A stretch of DNA of 64,000 bases from Colius striatus (taxonomy: Eukaryota; Chordata; Aves; Coliiformes; Coliidae), in the NCBI RefSeq assembly GCF_028858725.1, contig NC_084769.1, forward strand, positions 439,001-503,000. Direction: 5' to 3'. Within the stretch, counting starts at the first letter, position 1, and each line of letters starts with the position of its first letter. Positions 1-11,345 of the stretch are shown here, one piece after another. The translations under genes and the position numbers were made by a program. The notes beneath the pieces were generated by a model that saw only the letters and a program-made list of their open reading frames with translations, did not search any database and was not told the DNA's origin.

Positions 1-125
1 ATATTGGGTATCTTAGGAGTAGTACACTTCAACATTTGGCTGGAGTGACAGGTAAATCAGTTTGAATTTACTCAGAGAAGTTTTAATACTAATTAAAATA
101 ATTAAAATGTGATTCTCAAATACAG

Positions 126-286
126 TTGCAATTATTGATATCAATGAAAATGAAGATAACCAGGTAACTCGAGATGTTGTGGAAAACTGGTCAGTAGAAG
201 AACAAGCAATGGAGATGGATCTTGCTATTCTTCAGCAGGTGGAAGATCTAGAGAGGAGAGTTGCATCAGCTAGTTTGCAAGTTAAG
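126..286 (+). CDS. BAZ2B: BAZ2B exon: acidic/coiled-coil linker
   Basis: This exon follows an acceptor at 124-125 and ends before gtaaac at 287. It starts with two bases of a split codon and encodes IIDINENEDNQVTRDVVENW, then a helix-prone Glu/Gln-rich stretch ending LQVK. The following intron (287-1182) holds nothing recognisable. Confidence 0.95.
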
Positions 287-3200
287 GTAAACCCAACTTT
301 TAGTAATGTGTCTCTTTAAAATAAGTGGTAAGAATTTGAATTAGATAGTAGCAGTCCTTTTGCTGCTGGTAAGTGCCTTCTTATTCCATCTCTAGTTGTC
401 TGCAAATAAACAAAGTCTGCTGCATCAGTATCATGGTTATTTGTGCTTGAAACGTTCTATTGCAGTTACATCTTCAGCTGGAGGTGCTTGGAATGGCAGT
501 TCCTGGAGAGTGTTCTTGTACAGTGTGCAGTACCCTACACATTTTGTAAACCTTCTATGAATGCAAATATTTTATTGCATATAGACTGCCTACTTACAGT
601 GGGATTTGCCTGGTTCTGCCTGGTTTGGGTGGTTGTTGCTGTTAATGCTTTCAGAAAAGCCTACAACTTCACGTGAGAATTGTAGAGTTGTGGAGCACAT
701 GTGATAGCTGTTATGAGTGCGAAAGAGTGAAGAATTCACTGTCTGTCGTTACAACCTGGGATTTCCCCAGGGTGGGCGTAAGGATGCAAAGTTGTGTGTG
801 TTTGGTTGCAGTAGTATTTGGGATCTGGTTTGTTGTAGGGTTGGGTGTTAGTTCTGTGTGACTAATTGATACTCTCCTGCACCTGTTGGACAGATAGACC
901 TGTTCTGATGTTTTGACCAATAGAACAGGGTAGTTCAAAAGGAGCCCAGAAGGCAGACTGTTGCAGAAGGGTGCCTTCAGAAAGTCTGGTAATGCTTGTA
1001 TTCTTTGATTAATTGTTTTAGTTCTCTGGATGTTTGGGAAACTGTCTCTACAGATGGATTGCAAGTAACCAAGATCTACTGGAAACAGCGCTTCAGTTAC
1101 TTTGATTCCCTAAAACAGTTCCTCTGTTTACACACTAAGTTAACAGCAACCAGTAAATGCACAAACCTTTCTATTAACATAGGGTTGGCTGTGTCCAGAA
1201 CCTGCATCAGAGAGAGACGACTTGGTCTATCGTGAACATAAGTCAATTACTAGATTGCACAAGAAGCACGATGGCGATTGTGCTGGAGGCGGAGAAGGCA
1301 ATACCAGCTCTCTAGAGCGGAGGAGTGACAACCCTCTAGATATAGCTGTAACCAGGCTCGCTGACTTGGAGCGGAACATAGAGCGAAGGTATCTGAAGAG
1401 CCCCTTAAGTACCACCATTCAGATCAAACTGGATAATGTGGGCACAGTTACTGTCCCTGCTCCTGCACCATCCATTAGTGGTGATGGTGACGGGTAGGTT
1501 ATTGAGATTAACTTGAAAAATTATTGTGCTTCTTTGCTAATTGGAGCCTATTTTCTTATTGCCTGTTATCTATGTACTTTCTTGTATGTCTGTGATCCAC
1601 ATGGATCATGTTATTCTGCATGGTGCTTCGTAAAGATATTTTTTTTGTGACGTTTGTGGATAATCTTGCAAAGTTAACTTACATTTAACCGGTTGTGACT
1701 AAGCTTTGAGGCACGTAGCCACAGTCTGTGCACTACATGAAATTTAGTTGCTTAAACCTTATCCTTATTGGCTGTGTACGTTTTGTCATTGCTTGGCTTT
1801 CGATGTGATGATGATTGTTCCACGTTTAAACATAAACAAACATGGATGCCACCTACTGAATTTCTCTTTTTTTTTCAATGCAGAACTGAAGAGGATATTG
1901 CACCAGGGCTAAGGGTATGGAGAAGGGCATTGTCAGAAGCACGCAGTGCTGCACAGGTAGCTCTGTGTGTGCAGCAGTTACAGAAATCAATAGCATGGGA
2001 AAAATCTATCATGAAAGTTGTAAGTGGTTTTCTTTTTATTTAAAAACAAAACCAAAAACTATAACAGTTTTGTTTTATCCTGTTTTTCCACTTCAGGCAT
2101 TTTAAGATGCCATAGTTGTTAATTCACTTCCTAATGCTGCGTGTAAAACTTAATACAGTTAAACTGTACATTGTGCACAGATAAACCTTAGTGGAAAAGG
2201 TTGTTCTTTGTGTGACAAACAGCATCCTGAACTTTCTGAGACGAAAAGCCCTTATAACTCATTGCGTTATTTAAGATGGCGGTTACTCTTTGTTCTTAAC
2301 ATTTAGGTTAAAATGATTAATTTCTCTCTCTGACTGATGGATGATGTGATGGACTATTTCTGATCTCATCTGTGTCAAGCTTTATGGAGGTTTAACATCA
2401 GACATCCCAATCAAGGGCTTCTTTTTTCAGAAAGCTGAGATGCTCCAAATGTGCAGCTTCTTTGCATGCACACTTCTCACGGCCGAACACGCAAATTGGG
2501 CAAATAGGATGAAATACCTGTTTCCTTTACACTTAACGACAGATCTCTGTTAACTGTGTGTACAAAATGCGTATGTCAAAATGTGCATGGACCTTTGAAC
2601 CTCAAGTTTCTGAAAACTAAACCAATGATGGGATTAAGAGGTGGTTAAGTGGCCAGTGCTTATGTAGTGGGTGGCAATCAGGATGTTTACATTAGGGGTC
2701 TTTTCCTTAATTCTTTACTTTCTGCCAGTCCTATGCAGATTCTAATTGCATCTGGACAATTAAAGAATAATTTAGACAAAAACTATAGTGTAAGACTGTA
2801 CCTTTGAGTTTAAATAGGTCTAAGTTTAGAGTTGTATCCTCAGAGAACAAAAGTTTATGAATTTAGTAGGAGCACCGGAACAGGTATTTGAATTCAAGGT
2901 GCAGGAATTTATTGCCCAGAAAAAGATTAATAGTATCATTCTCGGTTCAGCAGAAATATTCCGTGCTTTAATGACACAGGAAATGTAAGTATTAGGTGAG
3001 AATGTTTTCCCTCACTGATTTTGTTTATGGTGGCCTTTGGATAAGATCTGTACTGATTATTATTTGAAAATACTGTTGAAAAATATAAGTTACTTCTATG
3101 AAATAGCAACTTATACATGCAGGATGGGCATAAATTAAGAGAAGGTTCCTGAGAGAGTACGTGTGGGCTGAGTGATTTCGATATGCATAAGACACCTTTA

Positions 3201-6200
3201 CTTCTCGTGGACGTTAATGACATGTAAAACGTATTCATAGTTTTGTGTGCTGTAGGACACCTGCCTTATGGATTGTCTTTCAGATGTGTTCCCAAATGTA
3301 GCCATTAGGTTAGTTCTTCACGTCCTGCATATATTTTTCCACAGATGGATCATTAGTAGACTGTGATTGTGGTAAAATGAAAGGGAAACAATTTCAAGAG
3401 TGAACTTGTGTTTGGAGGGGAAGGGAAATTTCGGGACCATTCCTGTGTTTGAAATTCTAACAGTGAAATTGAGGATGGCTTCCATGTATTACAGTACTGC
3501 CAGATTTGTCGAAAGGGAGACAATGAGGAACTGCTGCTCCTTTGTGATGGCTGTGATAAAGGCTGTCACACCTACTGCCACAGGCCCAAGATCACCACCA
3601 TACCTGATGGGGACTGGTTTTGCCCTGCCTGCATAGCAAAGGTAATACCAGCCATGAAGATAAAGTGACCTTTCCTTTCCACAGCATAATTTTTTCAGCG
3701 ATAGTAATGGTCTGTATGCTTTATGTTGGGCTGCCACTAAATGATGAGATTAACAGTTGCATTTAACTTGGATGTTAGTGGTAGTAAAGGCTACAGTTTT
3801 ATTTGGTTTAAACTGTATTTTTGTAGTGTAAGTGGGTGCAGAATGTTCTTGCTGATTAACTGGCAGAGTTTTTTATTTCTCATTTGGAATCTTTTCAATG
3901 TCTTTTGAGCTTCATTGTTCAGCGTTTAACAGCCCAACGTCTTAAATTTTGTTGGAAAAGCCAAATCTGATAGAATCCTTTAAAATGTTTACTGCCATTT
4001 TTATACAACATACTTTAGTTTTACTTTTTTGATCGTAGGCAAGTGGTCAAACCCTAAAAATAAAAAAACTTCAAATCAAAGGGAAAAAAAGTAATGAACA
4101 GAAGAGAAGTAAGAAATTAGCAGGAGATACAGAGGATGAAGACTCTGCTGCAACTACAAGTGCCTCTTTAAAAAGAGGAAAAACAGACCCTAAAAAAAGA
4201 AAAATGGATGAAAATGTTTCTGTTAGCCAACTAAAGCAAGAAAATGTCCCTGCTATTAAGAAACCTAAAAGAGATGACTCCAAGGACCTGGCTATATGCA
4301 GGTAAAGTGAAAAATTCTAAACTTACGTTAAGTGTCATTGAAACAAGTGGTGCCTGATTCTGTTTATCTGTGTTCTGGGCAACATTCTTTGCCATGTATC
4401 TTACACAGGTTGTGATAATTTGAGTATATATAAAGGATATAACATGTGCACGTGGGTAGTAACTGCTGTAATAGGTACTGACGCCCATGAGGAAAGTAGT
4501 CAATGTTAAAATGGTCTGTGAGGTCTACTCCTCCATACCCTTCCAAGAGTGGGAAGAACCCTGATAGCAGTGGTACTGACAGCTTCCTCACAAAGCAAAG
4601 GTGATTATCCACTCTGTCTAAAAGGCATTGGGTTACAGAGGAAGAGACAGTAACACAGTAAGAGGAATGCGTCACTTGTAGCCTTGGTCAGTCCAAGAGA
4701 AGCCAGTGTTAGCACCTGCTTTACTGTTTGCAGGTGGCTTCCACTGAGGTTCAAGGCATCAAAGCTGCAGGGCTGCTTTTCTTTTGGAACGTCGATCTCT
4801 AGAATTTTGTTTTACATAGGTTGCCTACAGACAACTTGATGCTGTTTTATTTGCTCAGTGAAGATGTCTTTGTGTATTGACATTGTTCTCAGCCTTGCAC
4901 ATGGCACAGAATGAACCTTTTTCCTGTTACAAACCGAATAGGTTGGCAGCACATGGAGAATTTGTGGAACATTGAATTCCTCTGTGAACATGTGACCAGC
5001 TTAAAAATACTGATTTAAATACTGATTTAAAACCTTATTTTGTTCAGCATGATTCTCTCTGAACTGGAAACTCATGAAGATGCCTGGCCTTTCTTACTTC
5101 CTGTAAACTTGAAACTTGTTCCTGGTTATAAGAAAGTTATTAAAAAGCCTATGGACTTTTCCACCATTAGAGACAAGCTAAGCAGTGGACAGTAAGTAAA
5201 CCTGTTGTAAACTTTATATATTAAAAATATCTAAACATTGAAATAGAATACCTTTCTTAAAGTCTGTTAAACTATTTTGATCTGCCTGCTCTGGTGTCCC
5301 TCATCACTTTTACAGTCAAAACAGACTGTAAAAATATACTTAGCTGTATGGTTTTGTCTTTGACATACCCAAGGGAAATAGCACGTGAGGTGGGAGCACC
5401 TGCAGAACCAGCTGAGAAACAATACACTGCCAAGTGAAATGCATGTGGTTCCCCTCATCTTTTCTTAATGATGTGTCTTAAATGCTGTTACGTGTAAGCA
5501 AGAACCAACTATGTGGGCTTTTAAGCTAATGGAGTCCCTGTATGGAGCATTGTAGCTGAGGAGGCAGTTGGTGCCCCTGTCGTGGGTAACATTCCAGCAA
5601 TGGGGGATCATCACTGCTCAGTCCTAGCAATAGACTGGATGACTTCTTTAAAAAGAAGACAATATATGCCTCTATTCCCCTTCCCTCCTCCTAACATCCC
5701 TGTGCTCCAAGGACTCCTCAGCACCAGAGAAAACTTTGTCATCCATAAAGATGAGGTCAGCTTCACACAAAGCAAGTTTCTTAGAGTGACGTAAGAGGCT
5801 TTTCAACATCTTCAGCCTTTTTCTCCTTTGAGTCTGAGATTTAAATGCTCCACACATGCTCATAGATATTGGTACACTTGTAACTTTAACTGCCTTTTTA
5901 ACAGCTCCCATGAATACTGGAAGACTGTTTGCACCATGTATGTTGAAGCTAAGAAAAAGAACAAGAATGATGATGTTACAGGATTGATCTGGGCAGCCTT
6001 TTTTGTACCCGATATTTCCTCTTTTAGGGAAATGCAGTGTTACTCAGCACTTACTTTGAAAGGACTTGAGCCAAAGAGTAGATGAATAAATGGAAAACAG
6101 CCATAGCATTTTAACTAGAAAGCTATTGAAGGGACTGGGAAAGCTAATTTAAAGACAGCTCAGTTTTCCAATACAGGCTTGACATTCTACCTTACAGAGT

Positions 6201-6549
6201 TCTTGAGGAAAACAACAGATACAATGAGGAGAGAGTATTTCCTTCCACTGATGTTTACTGTCTTGTAAATTACACTTAAATATTTACATTTAAAGCATTC
6301 ATTGAATATTCAGGGCTGGTTGTAAATCCACTGAGGTGTTTTTTCCCCTTTGATTCTTCATGTTCCAAAAGTCATTCACCTTTTTCTTCTTCCAGGTACC
6401 CTAATCTTGAAGCGTTTTCGCTAGATGTCAGGCTTGTTTTTGACAACTGTGAAACCTTTAATGAAGACGATTCTGACATAGGCAGGGCTGGCCACAACAT
6501 GAGGAAGTATTTTGAAAAGAAATGGACAGAGATTTTCAAAGTGAGCTGA
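126..6549 (+). CDS. BAZ2B: BAZ2B, C-terminal seven coding exons (gene partial, 5' part outside window)
   Basis: Bromodomain adjacent to zinc finger domain 2B is a nuclear chromatin-binding subunit of ISWI-type remodelling complexes. Its C-terminal PHD finger reads unmodified histone H3 tails and its bromodomain reads acetyl-lysine. Seven exons join in phase: 126-286, 1183-1493, 1884-2019, 3495-3641, 4039-4301, 5048-5191 and 6396-6549. They give about 437 residues ending in FKVS and a TGA stop. Within this fragment the acidic/coiled linker is residues 1-202, the PHD finger about 203-251, a Lys-rich nuclear linker 252-338 and the bromodomain about 339-434. The human protein is about 2,170 residues, so the DDT and MBD-like parts lie upstream of the window. 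All introns are GT-AG. The translation tracks human BAZ2B almost residue for residue, with no frameshift or premature stop. Confidence 0.97.
1183..1493 (+). CDS. BAZ2B: BAZ2B exon with two possible donor sites
   Basis: The acceptor is atag at 1179-1182. The exon begins GWLCPEPASERDDLVYREHK and runs through DIAVTRLADLERNIERR. The longest form ends at 1493 before gtaggt. A second donor, ag|gtatct at 1388/1389, would remove exactly 105 nt (35 codons rich in Thr, Val, Pro and Gly) and leave the same phase. The next intron (1494-1883) ends in a T-rich tract. Confidence 0.94.
1884..2019 (+). CDS. BAZ2B: BAZ2B exon: pre-PHD helix
   Basis: The acceptor tttttttcaatgcag and donor gtt|gtaagt bound an exon encoding TEEDIAPGLRVWRRALSEAR and then an Ala/Gln-rich helix ending in SIMKV. 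It runs directly into the PHD finger of the next exon. The intron 2020-3494 (1.5 kb) is AT-rich and shows no feature I can support. Confidence 0.95.
3495..3641 (+). CDS. BAZ2B: BAZ2B exon: PHD zinc finger
   Basis: Exactly 49 codons, both ends in phase 0. The exon holds the complete Cys4-His-Cys3 zinc pattern: YCQICRKGDNEELLLLCDGC, then CHTYCHR and DGDWFCPAC. This finger binds the H3 N-terminus in the human protein. The donor is aag|gtaata. Confidence 0.97.
4039..4301 (+). CDS. BAZ2B: BAZ2B exon: lysine-rich linker between PHD finger and bromodomain
   Basis: Follows the acceptor gatcgtag at 4031-4038. It encodes ASGQTLKIKK and then a basic, Ser/Thr-rich disordered region with nuclear-localisation-like clusters (KKRKMDE, KKPKRDDSKDL). 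It ends in a split Ser codon before gtaaag. The next intron (4302-5047) contains a small tandem duplication just before the following acceptor. Confidence 0.95.
5048..5191 (+). CDS. BAZ2B: BAZ2B exon: bromodomain, N-terminal half
   Basis: Encodes SMILSELETHEDAWPFLLPV and continues through GYKKVIKKPMDFSTI to KLSSGQ. The WPF shelf and the PMDF motif of a canonical bromodomain are present. The intron 5192-6395 (1.2 kb) holds nothing recognisable. Confidence 0.97.
6396..6549 (+). CDS. BAZ2B: BAZ2B terminal coding exon: bromodomain, C-terminal half and stop
   Basis: The acceptor tttttcttcttccag is followed by YPNLEAFSLDVRLVFDNCET, then FNEDDSDIGRAG and a final helix ending WTEIFKVS with TGA at 6547-6549. 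The acetyl-lysine-binding Asn is in CETFN, and the Ile of DSDI is the gatekeeper position, so the reader pocket looks intact. Confidence 0.97.
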
Positions 6550-7565
6550 AGTTGCCAGAACTGTTTTGGGTTTTTTTTTTCTTCTTCTTTTCTTTCATTA
6601 AGTGAGGACTGATAAGACCAGCAATGTGAACTGTATTTACATGGAAGTGCAAGGCACATGCATAACTAATGACTGGGTTTTTCCTTTAAAATATCACGGA
6701 ATTGTGATACTAGTTCTAAAGGCTTCACTCCTACAGCAACCATGGCCCCTTGGTTATTGGTTTGTGTGTTTTAACAAACTAATTTAGGTAGAACAGGGAA
6801 GCACACCCAAAGAATTTCAAAGAAAGGGGTGTTATAGTGCAATAGCAATTTAAAATATATCAAAACGCACTGAATATTCAACCACCAGAGCTCTACTCGG
6901 GGAAATGGTTCTCTTTTCCCTTTCAATAAATATCTATTTTTCATTTTTTTACTTTGTAGTTTATTTTTTAGTGAATGTATTTAATTTTATGAATTATTTA
7001 TGATTATACAGCATTCAGAATCTTCGTTTTCTGTGAAAAGGAAGAGTTAGAAAATTGCTTTAAATCTTGAAAATACAACAAGGAATGTTTTAAAATATAA
7101 AACAAAGCCAAGTAAAACTGTTTACACTGATGTGCTGTAAAAGCACTAAAAATTAAACTTTACTGTAGAGTTACAAGTACATTTATATATATGTTGCTGC
7201 ATCACTTGTGTAGTTAAATTGTATTTCAAGACAGTGAAGAAAAATTGAGACATGTATATACTGTTCATTATTGTTTATATTAAGTCTTGTTTTAAATATG
7301 TATGATGTGTACATATTGTTTGCAGACATTATTGTTTATGCCTTAGGAGGACGGTAGCATTTTATTTTAGTCTTAAGGTAATTATAGCTATATGGCTTGT
7401 ACAGTAATTATCCTCTACCAACACTGTGGAGTCTCCTTAATCTTGGTAGTGCCTGCCTTTTAAAACAGGGTGTAGGGGATATTAGTTTTCCATTTTTCTA
7501 TTTTGTTATATAATTTCAAGCCACCATGGCCTCAAATTCAAGTATAATCATTTGTATCCATGTGG

Positions 7566-7571
7566 AATAAA
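7566..7571 (+). terminator. BAZ2B: Candidate BAZ2B polyadenylation signal (proximal)
   Basis: AATAAA in the context tggaataaaatcg, about 1.0 kb after the BAZ2B stop. It may give a shorter 3'UTR isoform. Confidence 0.5.
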
Positions 7572-7848
7572 ATCGTGACAATTTCCTACGCACACAGTAT
7601 TTTTTCATAGAAACATTTCCCTCCATTTGCCTTGACACGGAAATAACAAGAGAAGGCATTTGTAACCACTGTGTTTTATCTACTGTGTGTTGTGGTGGCC
7701 TGTTGGGGCAGATAGATCAGAATTTTTTTTGTACTAATGTAAGAGTACTTGAAGTTTTATTTAAAAGAAATGTTGTGGAAAGGTAGCATTCTTTTTCTTT
7801 TCCTTTTTTAGGAGTGTTACTTTTCACTAGTCTGTGTGGCACGGATAC

Positions 7849-7854
7849 AATAAA
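7849..7854 (+). terminator. BAZ2B: Candidate BAZ2B polyadenylation signal (distal)
   Basis: AATAAA in acaataaaagactg, followed within 25 bases by T- and G-containing sequence. It is the last good hexamer before the gene-free spacer. Confidence 0.5.
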
Positions 7855-7875
7855 AGACTGTTTTGCAAACCAGAT

Positions 7876-9089
7876 TCTCTCAGCGATTTCCATACTTCAG
7901 ATCCTGGGTACAGGATTTCTTTTTGAAATAACATCCTGGGAGTCTTGCATTTAACGTTTAGTTCCTACTGTGATGCAGCCAATTCTCCTGGCCTTTTAGT
8001 GGCATTTCAGAAAGAAGCTGTTGCTGAGCAGTCAGTGTCCCAGCATCAGCTGAGGTCACCACTGTAACCATTGGTCCACCTTGTGTTTGACCTATTTCTG
8101 GCAGCCCCGTTGGCCACTGTCACAGTGCAAATGCATGTGATGACAGAAATACATGCCATGTGTTTCTTATGGCCACTGTCCATGCCAAGGTGGTTTTGGT
8201 CAGTAGAAGGCCGTGAGTCATAGTCCTCACTGTGACTAAAGAAAATCAGATGAATTACAAATGAATGCTGTGGAACCCCAATACCCATTGCTCCCTCACC
8301 AAGAAACATTTGGATTGGGTTTTTTTTGGGGGGGTGGGGTGCTTCTAAACTGGGCCTGACTTGTTTGAGTCTTAGAACCTTGTTATATAGACACTTCTTG
8401 TCAGTGCTGGGAAAGAGCAGTCAGTGCATAGCTTGTCATAAAATTTGTGTTAATACTGCCTTCCCCAGAACATCGTCTTCAGGGGTTGTTTTTTTCTTTT
8501 CTCTTTTCCCGAAGTCCATAATTTGTGTTGCCTGGAAGAAAAAAAATTACATTTGGGTGTCAGGCAGCCTTTTGTTCTAACGTTGGCTCCACCTGTCTGC
8601 TTCATGCCTTTATCACCTTTCTGAAGACTTTGATAAAAGGTTTAGTGACGTGTTCCACGGCTGTGAAGATTAGTCAGTGTTGGACACAGGGGGGTGGGTT
8701 TGTAAGAGTGTCACAAGTATGCTTTGATTACTGGGAAAATTATTTCTTTGGTGCAGAACAAGTTGGGTTTTTTCCTCAGATTCTCTGCTGGTTACTGCTA
8801 GGTCTAATACTGGGTTTAACAGTAGCTCTCTGAGCAGTCAGAACAACAGTGCCAGCTACACTACCTACAGAGCTGCATTTTTTCAGCTTGTAGCCTAATT
8901 CAGCTGTGAACAGCTGGGGAATTTGAGGTGCTAACAGCTTCTGTACCTGTGACAGTGCAGCAAGCCTTGCCAGCACCGCTGTGTTGCTTTGCTCAGTAGC
9001 AGCTGCTGCCTTCTTTACTATTTCTGTACAATTACAAGAACTATTACATTTCAAGGGCAAGCTTGAATCAGACCTGCCCTCGTGTACCT
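7876..9089. other. Intergenic spacer between BAZ2B and WDSUB1
   Basis: About 1.2 kb with no supported gene. It has a G-run near 8325-8340 and becomes CG-richer towards 9.09 kb. Open frames here are short and show no family resemblance. Confidence 0.6.
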
Positions 9090-9760
9090 AGGGGGTCAGT
9101 CCTGCAGCTTCAGCAGCAGCCCCCGGCCCGAGGCGATCCTCAGCAGCGTTCACGCACCCCTGCTCTCCCCTCCTCACGGGCATCCCCCGCCCGTCTCGGC
9201 CGTGTCACAGCGGCACCCTCCAGCGCCCCTCCCCAGCTAAAACGGCTGCGGGGGTGCCACGGACCCGGACCCCGCCGGAGCTGTGACAGGAGCGCGGCGC
9301 CGGTCCCGGTGCGAGCCGCCTCCCGCAGCGCCGCGGTTCCCGCCGGTGGGCTGGGCGCGGCGGCGGGGACGCACCACCCGAGCCGGGGCGGGGGAGGCAG
9401 GGCTGCGCGTGCGCGGCGGGGCGGGCTGCGGGGCGGCGCGGGGAGTCCCCGTGTCGGGCAGCGGCGGCGGGTGCGGGGGCTCACTGTGCCCGCCGATACC
9501 GGGGCCCGGCGGCGCCGGGGGGCCCGTGCTCAGGCGGGCGTGGGGTGCGGCCGCCCCTCCCCGGGCCCTCGGCGCGACCCGCCGCTGCTGGTGCGGAAGC
9601 GCTGCGGCGCCATTGCGGCCCTTTCGCGGCGCTCGCTGGCAGCTGCCGCCGTCGCGCTGGGGTCCCGCCGGCCTCCCGAGCCCCGGTGCGGCGGCGAGAC
9701 GTGCTGGCAGACTGTAGGTGATGGCAGGCCATGAAGGAGGTGCCCAGGCGTGCCCAGAGC
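9090..9760 (+). promoter_or_regulatory. WDSUB1: CpG island, probable WDSUB1 promoter and non-coding first exon
   Basis: This is the only very GC-rich, CpG-dense block in the window, and it lies about 2 kb upstream of the first WDSUB1 coding exon. It contains repeated GGGGCGGG/CCGCCC-like Sp1-type boxes and no TATA box that I can see. A donor-like actgtaggtgatgg at 9711-9724 and another near 9828 could end a non-coding first exon. I do not assign the start site or the exon boundary. Long open frames on both strands here are what high GC content produces by chance. Confidence 0.8.
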
Positions 9761-10185
9761 TGCTGCGGCGTTTCCTGTGAGCAGCCGCTGGTGGGCTGTG
9801 GGTCGGGAAGTGCCGTTGCTGGGTGAGGTAACGCTTAGTGCTGAACATCTCTGGTGGCCGCTGTTCCGGATTCGCGTCGCTTCCTCAGCCAGTTTAAACT
9901 ATCGGTACCCGAAACGTCTCATTTTCAGGTTGGTGGTTCTGCAGTGAGTTCCTGAAAACCTTAACAACAACAACGTTATGGTGCCTTTTTCAGCCTCTGC
10001 CGAGGTACCAAGCTTTGTCGGGCTCGTCAGTTTCTCGTAGCTGAAGGAAGTACATCGAATTTCATTCTGCAGAGAAGACACGGGGCTGACGCTAGATCTG
10101 TTCAAAGGTTTTAGAGAATCGCAACAAAGCTGGGAGAATCCTGAGGCTAAAATACTATTCAAAGAGGTGGTCTTCAACTAAACCA

Positions 10186-10560
10186 ATGAAGCCGGGGGAG
10201 GGGCTGAGGGAATGGGGGTGTTCAGCCTGGAGAAGAGGAGCCTGAGCACTCTCTGCAACTCCCTGACAGGAGGCTGCAGTGAGCTGGGGGTCGGTCTCTT
10301 CTCCAAGGTAGTGACAGGACAAGAGGAAACGAACTCAAGTTGTGCTGGAGAAGCTGAGGCAGAACTGTTTCCCTGGGAGGGGTGTCAGCCCCTGTGCCAG
10401 GCTGCCCAGGGAGCTGGGGCAGTGCCCAGCCCTGGAGGGATCCCAAAGCCGTGGGGCTGAGGTGCTGAGGCTGTGGGGTAGCGATGGGCTGGACAGGGTG
10501 AGGGGAGGGCTGGGACTGCAGCAGCTTCAAGGGCTTTTCCAACCGAAAGATTCTGTGATT
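10186..10560 (+). mobile_element. CR1 LINE 3'-end fragment, plus orientation
   Basis: Matches the avian CR1 3' region as I know it: ttcagcctggagaagaggag, a gacaggacaagaggaaac-like block, a cccagggagctgg-like block, and the tail tttccaaccgaaagattctg. It is diverged and non-coding. Position is approximate by about 15 bp. Confidence 0.85.
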
Positions 10561-10941
10561 GTAAATGGATGTGCACTACGTTGCCTGAGGGAAACAGTTA
10601 TTTTGCACTTACATATGAACATTTGTGTGTCTATAGGTATAGCTATATATATGTTTCCATGTACTTATGCTTATTTATATGTCTGCATATATATGAATGT
10701 GTGTGTATTTATATGTAAAAACGTGTGAGTGGATATATAAAAACACCTCTCTGCACTTGCCTCAGCTCTGAAGTTATTGTTCACAGTGAAGCAAATAACA
10801 GCCTGCTGTTAATACTGCTATAAATATTGATAATAAAAGTGTTGCTGCTTTTGTTTAGCATGAACAACTTAGAAGAGTTGTAGGTGTTTCCTTTTGGCTC
10901 TCTGCTTCCTTATTCTCAGGAAGCTTGGCAGTAATCTGCAG

Positions 10942-11035
10942 CATGGAGAGAGGCTGATTGGAGTGTACCGTGGCAGGGGGTTTGCACTAAGTGATCTCTA
11001 AAAGTCCCTTCAACTCAAACCATCCTTTATTCTTG
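10942..11035 (+). mobile_element. Short CR1 3'-terminal fragment, plus orientation
   Basis: The stretch gtgatctctaaaagtccctt followed by caactcaaaccatcc is the characteristic CR1 3' end. Only about 90 bp survive, and the fragment faces the next CR1 copy tail to tail. Confidence 0.6.
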
Positions 11036-11054
11036 GTGCAACCCCAAGTAATGC

Positions 11055-11345
11055 TTTGACACTCTTCTACTTGAAAGGGACCTCGAAAGATCCAGTGCAA
11101 CCCCCCCTGCCAGAGAGGACCACCTGGAGTAGGTCACACGGGAACTCGTCCAGCTGGGTTGGAATGTCTCCAGAGAAGGAGACTCCACAGCCCATCTGGG
11201 CAGCCCCTGCCAGTGCTCCCTCACCTGAATACTGAATAAGTTTTTCCTTGTGTTTCTTTGGAACCTCTGACGTCCCAGCTTGTACCTGTTGCCCCTTGTC
11301 CTATCACTGGCTATCACTGAGAATAGCCTGGCTCCATCCTCCTGA
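11055..11345 (-). mobile_element. CR1 LINE 3'-end fragment, minus orientation
   Basis: Reads as the complement of CR1: gaaagggacctcgaaagatc, gagaaggagactccacagcc, gtgctccctcacctgaatac and tgttgccccttgtcctatca. It is inverted relative to the neighbouring fragment. Confidence 0.85.

Larger units (their letters stand above)
6550..7875 (+). other. BAZ2B: BAZ2B 3' untranslated region
   Basis: AT-rich sequence after the stop, with no open frame of interest and many ATTTA/TTTAAA stretches. AATAAA hexamers occur near 6925, at 7566-7571 and at 7849-7854. The end near 7.87 kb is inferred from the last of these. Confidence 0.7.

Noticed and set aside
9063..9734. 223-codon open frame, plus overlapping 203- and 144-codon frames on both strands
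   Set aside because: They lie in the CpG island. High GC depletes stop codons in all frames; the Ala/Arg/Pro/Gly-rich translations have no domain and several frames overlap each other.
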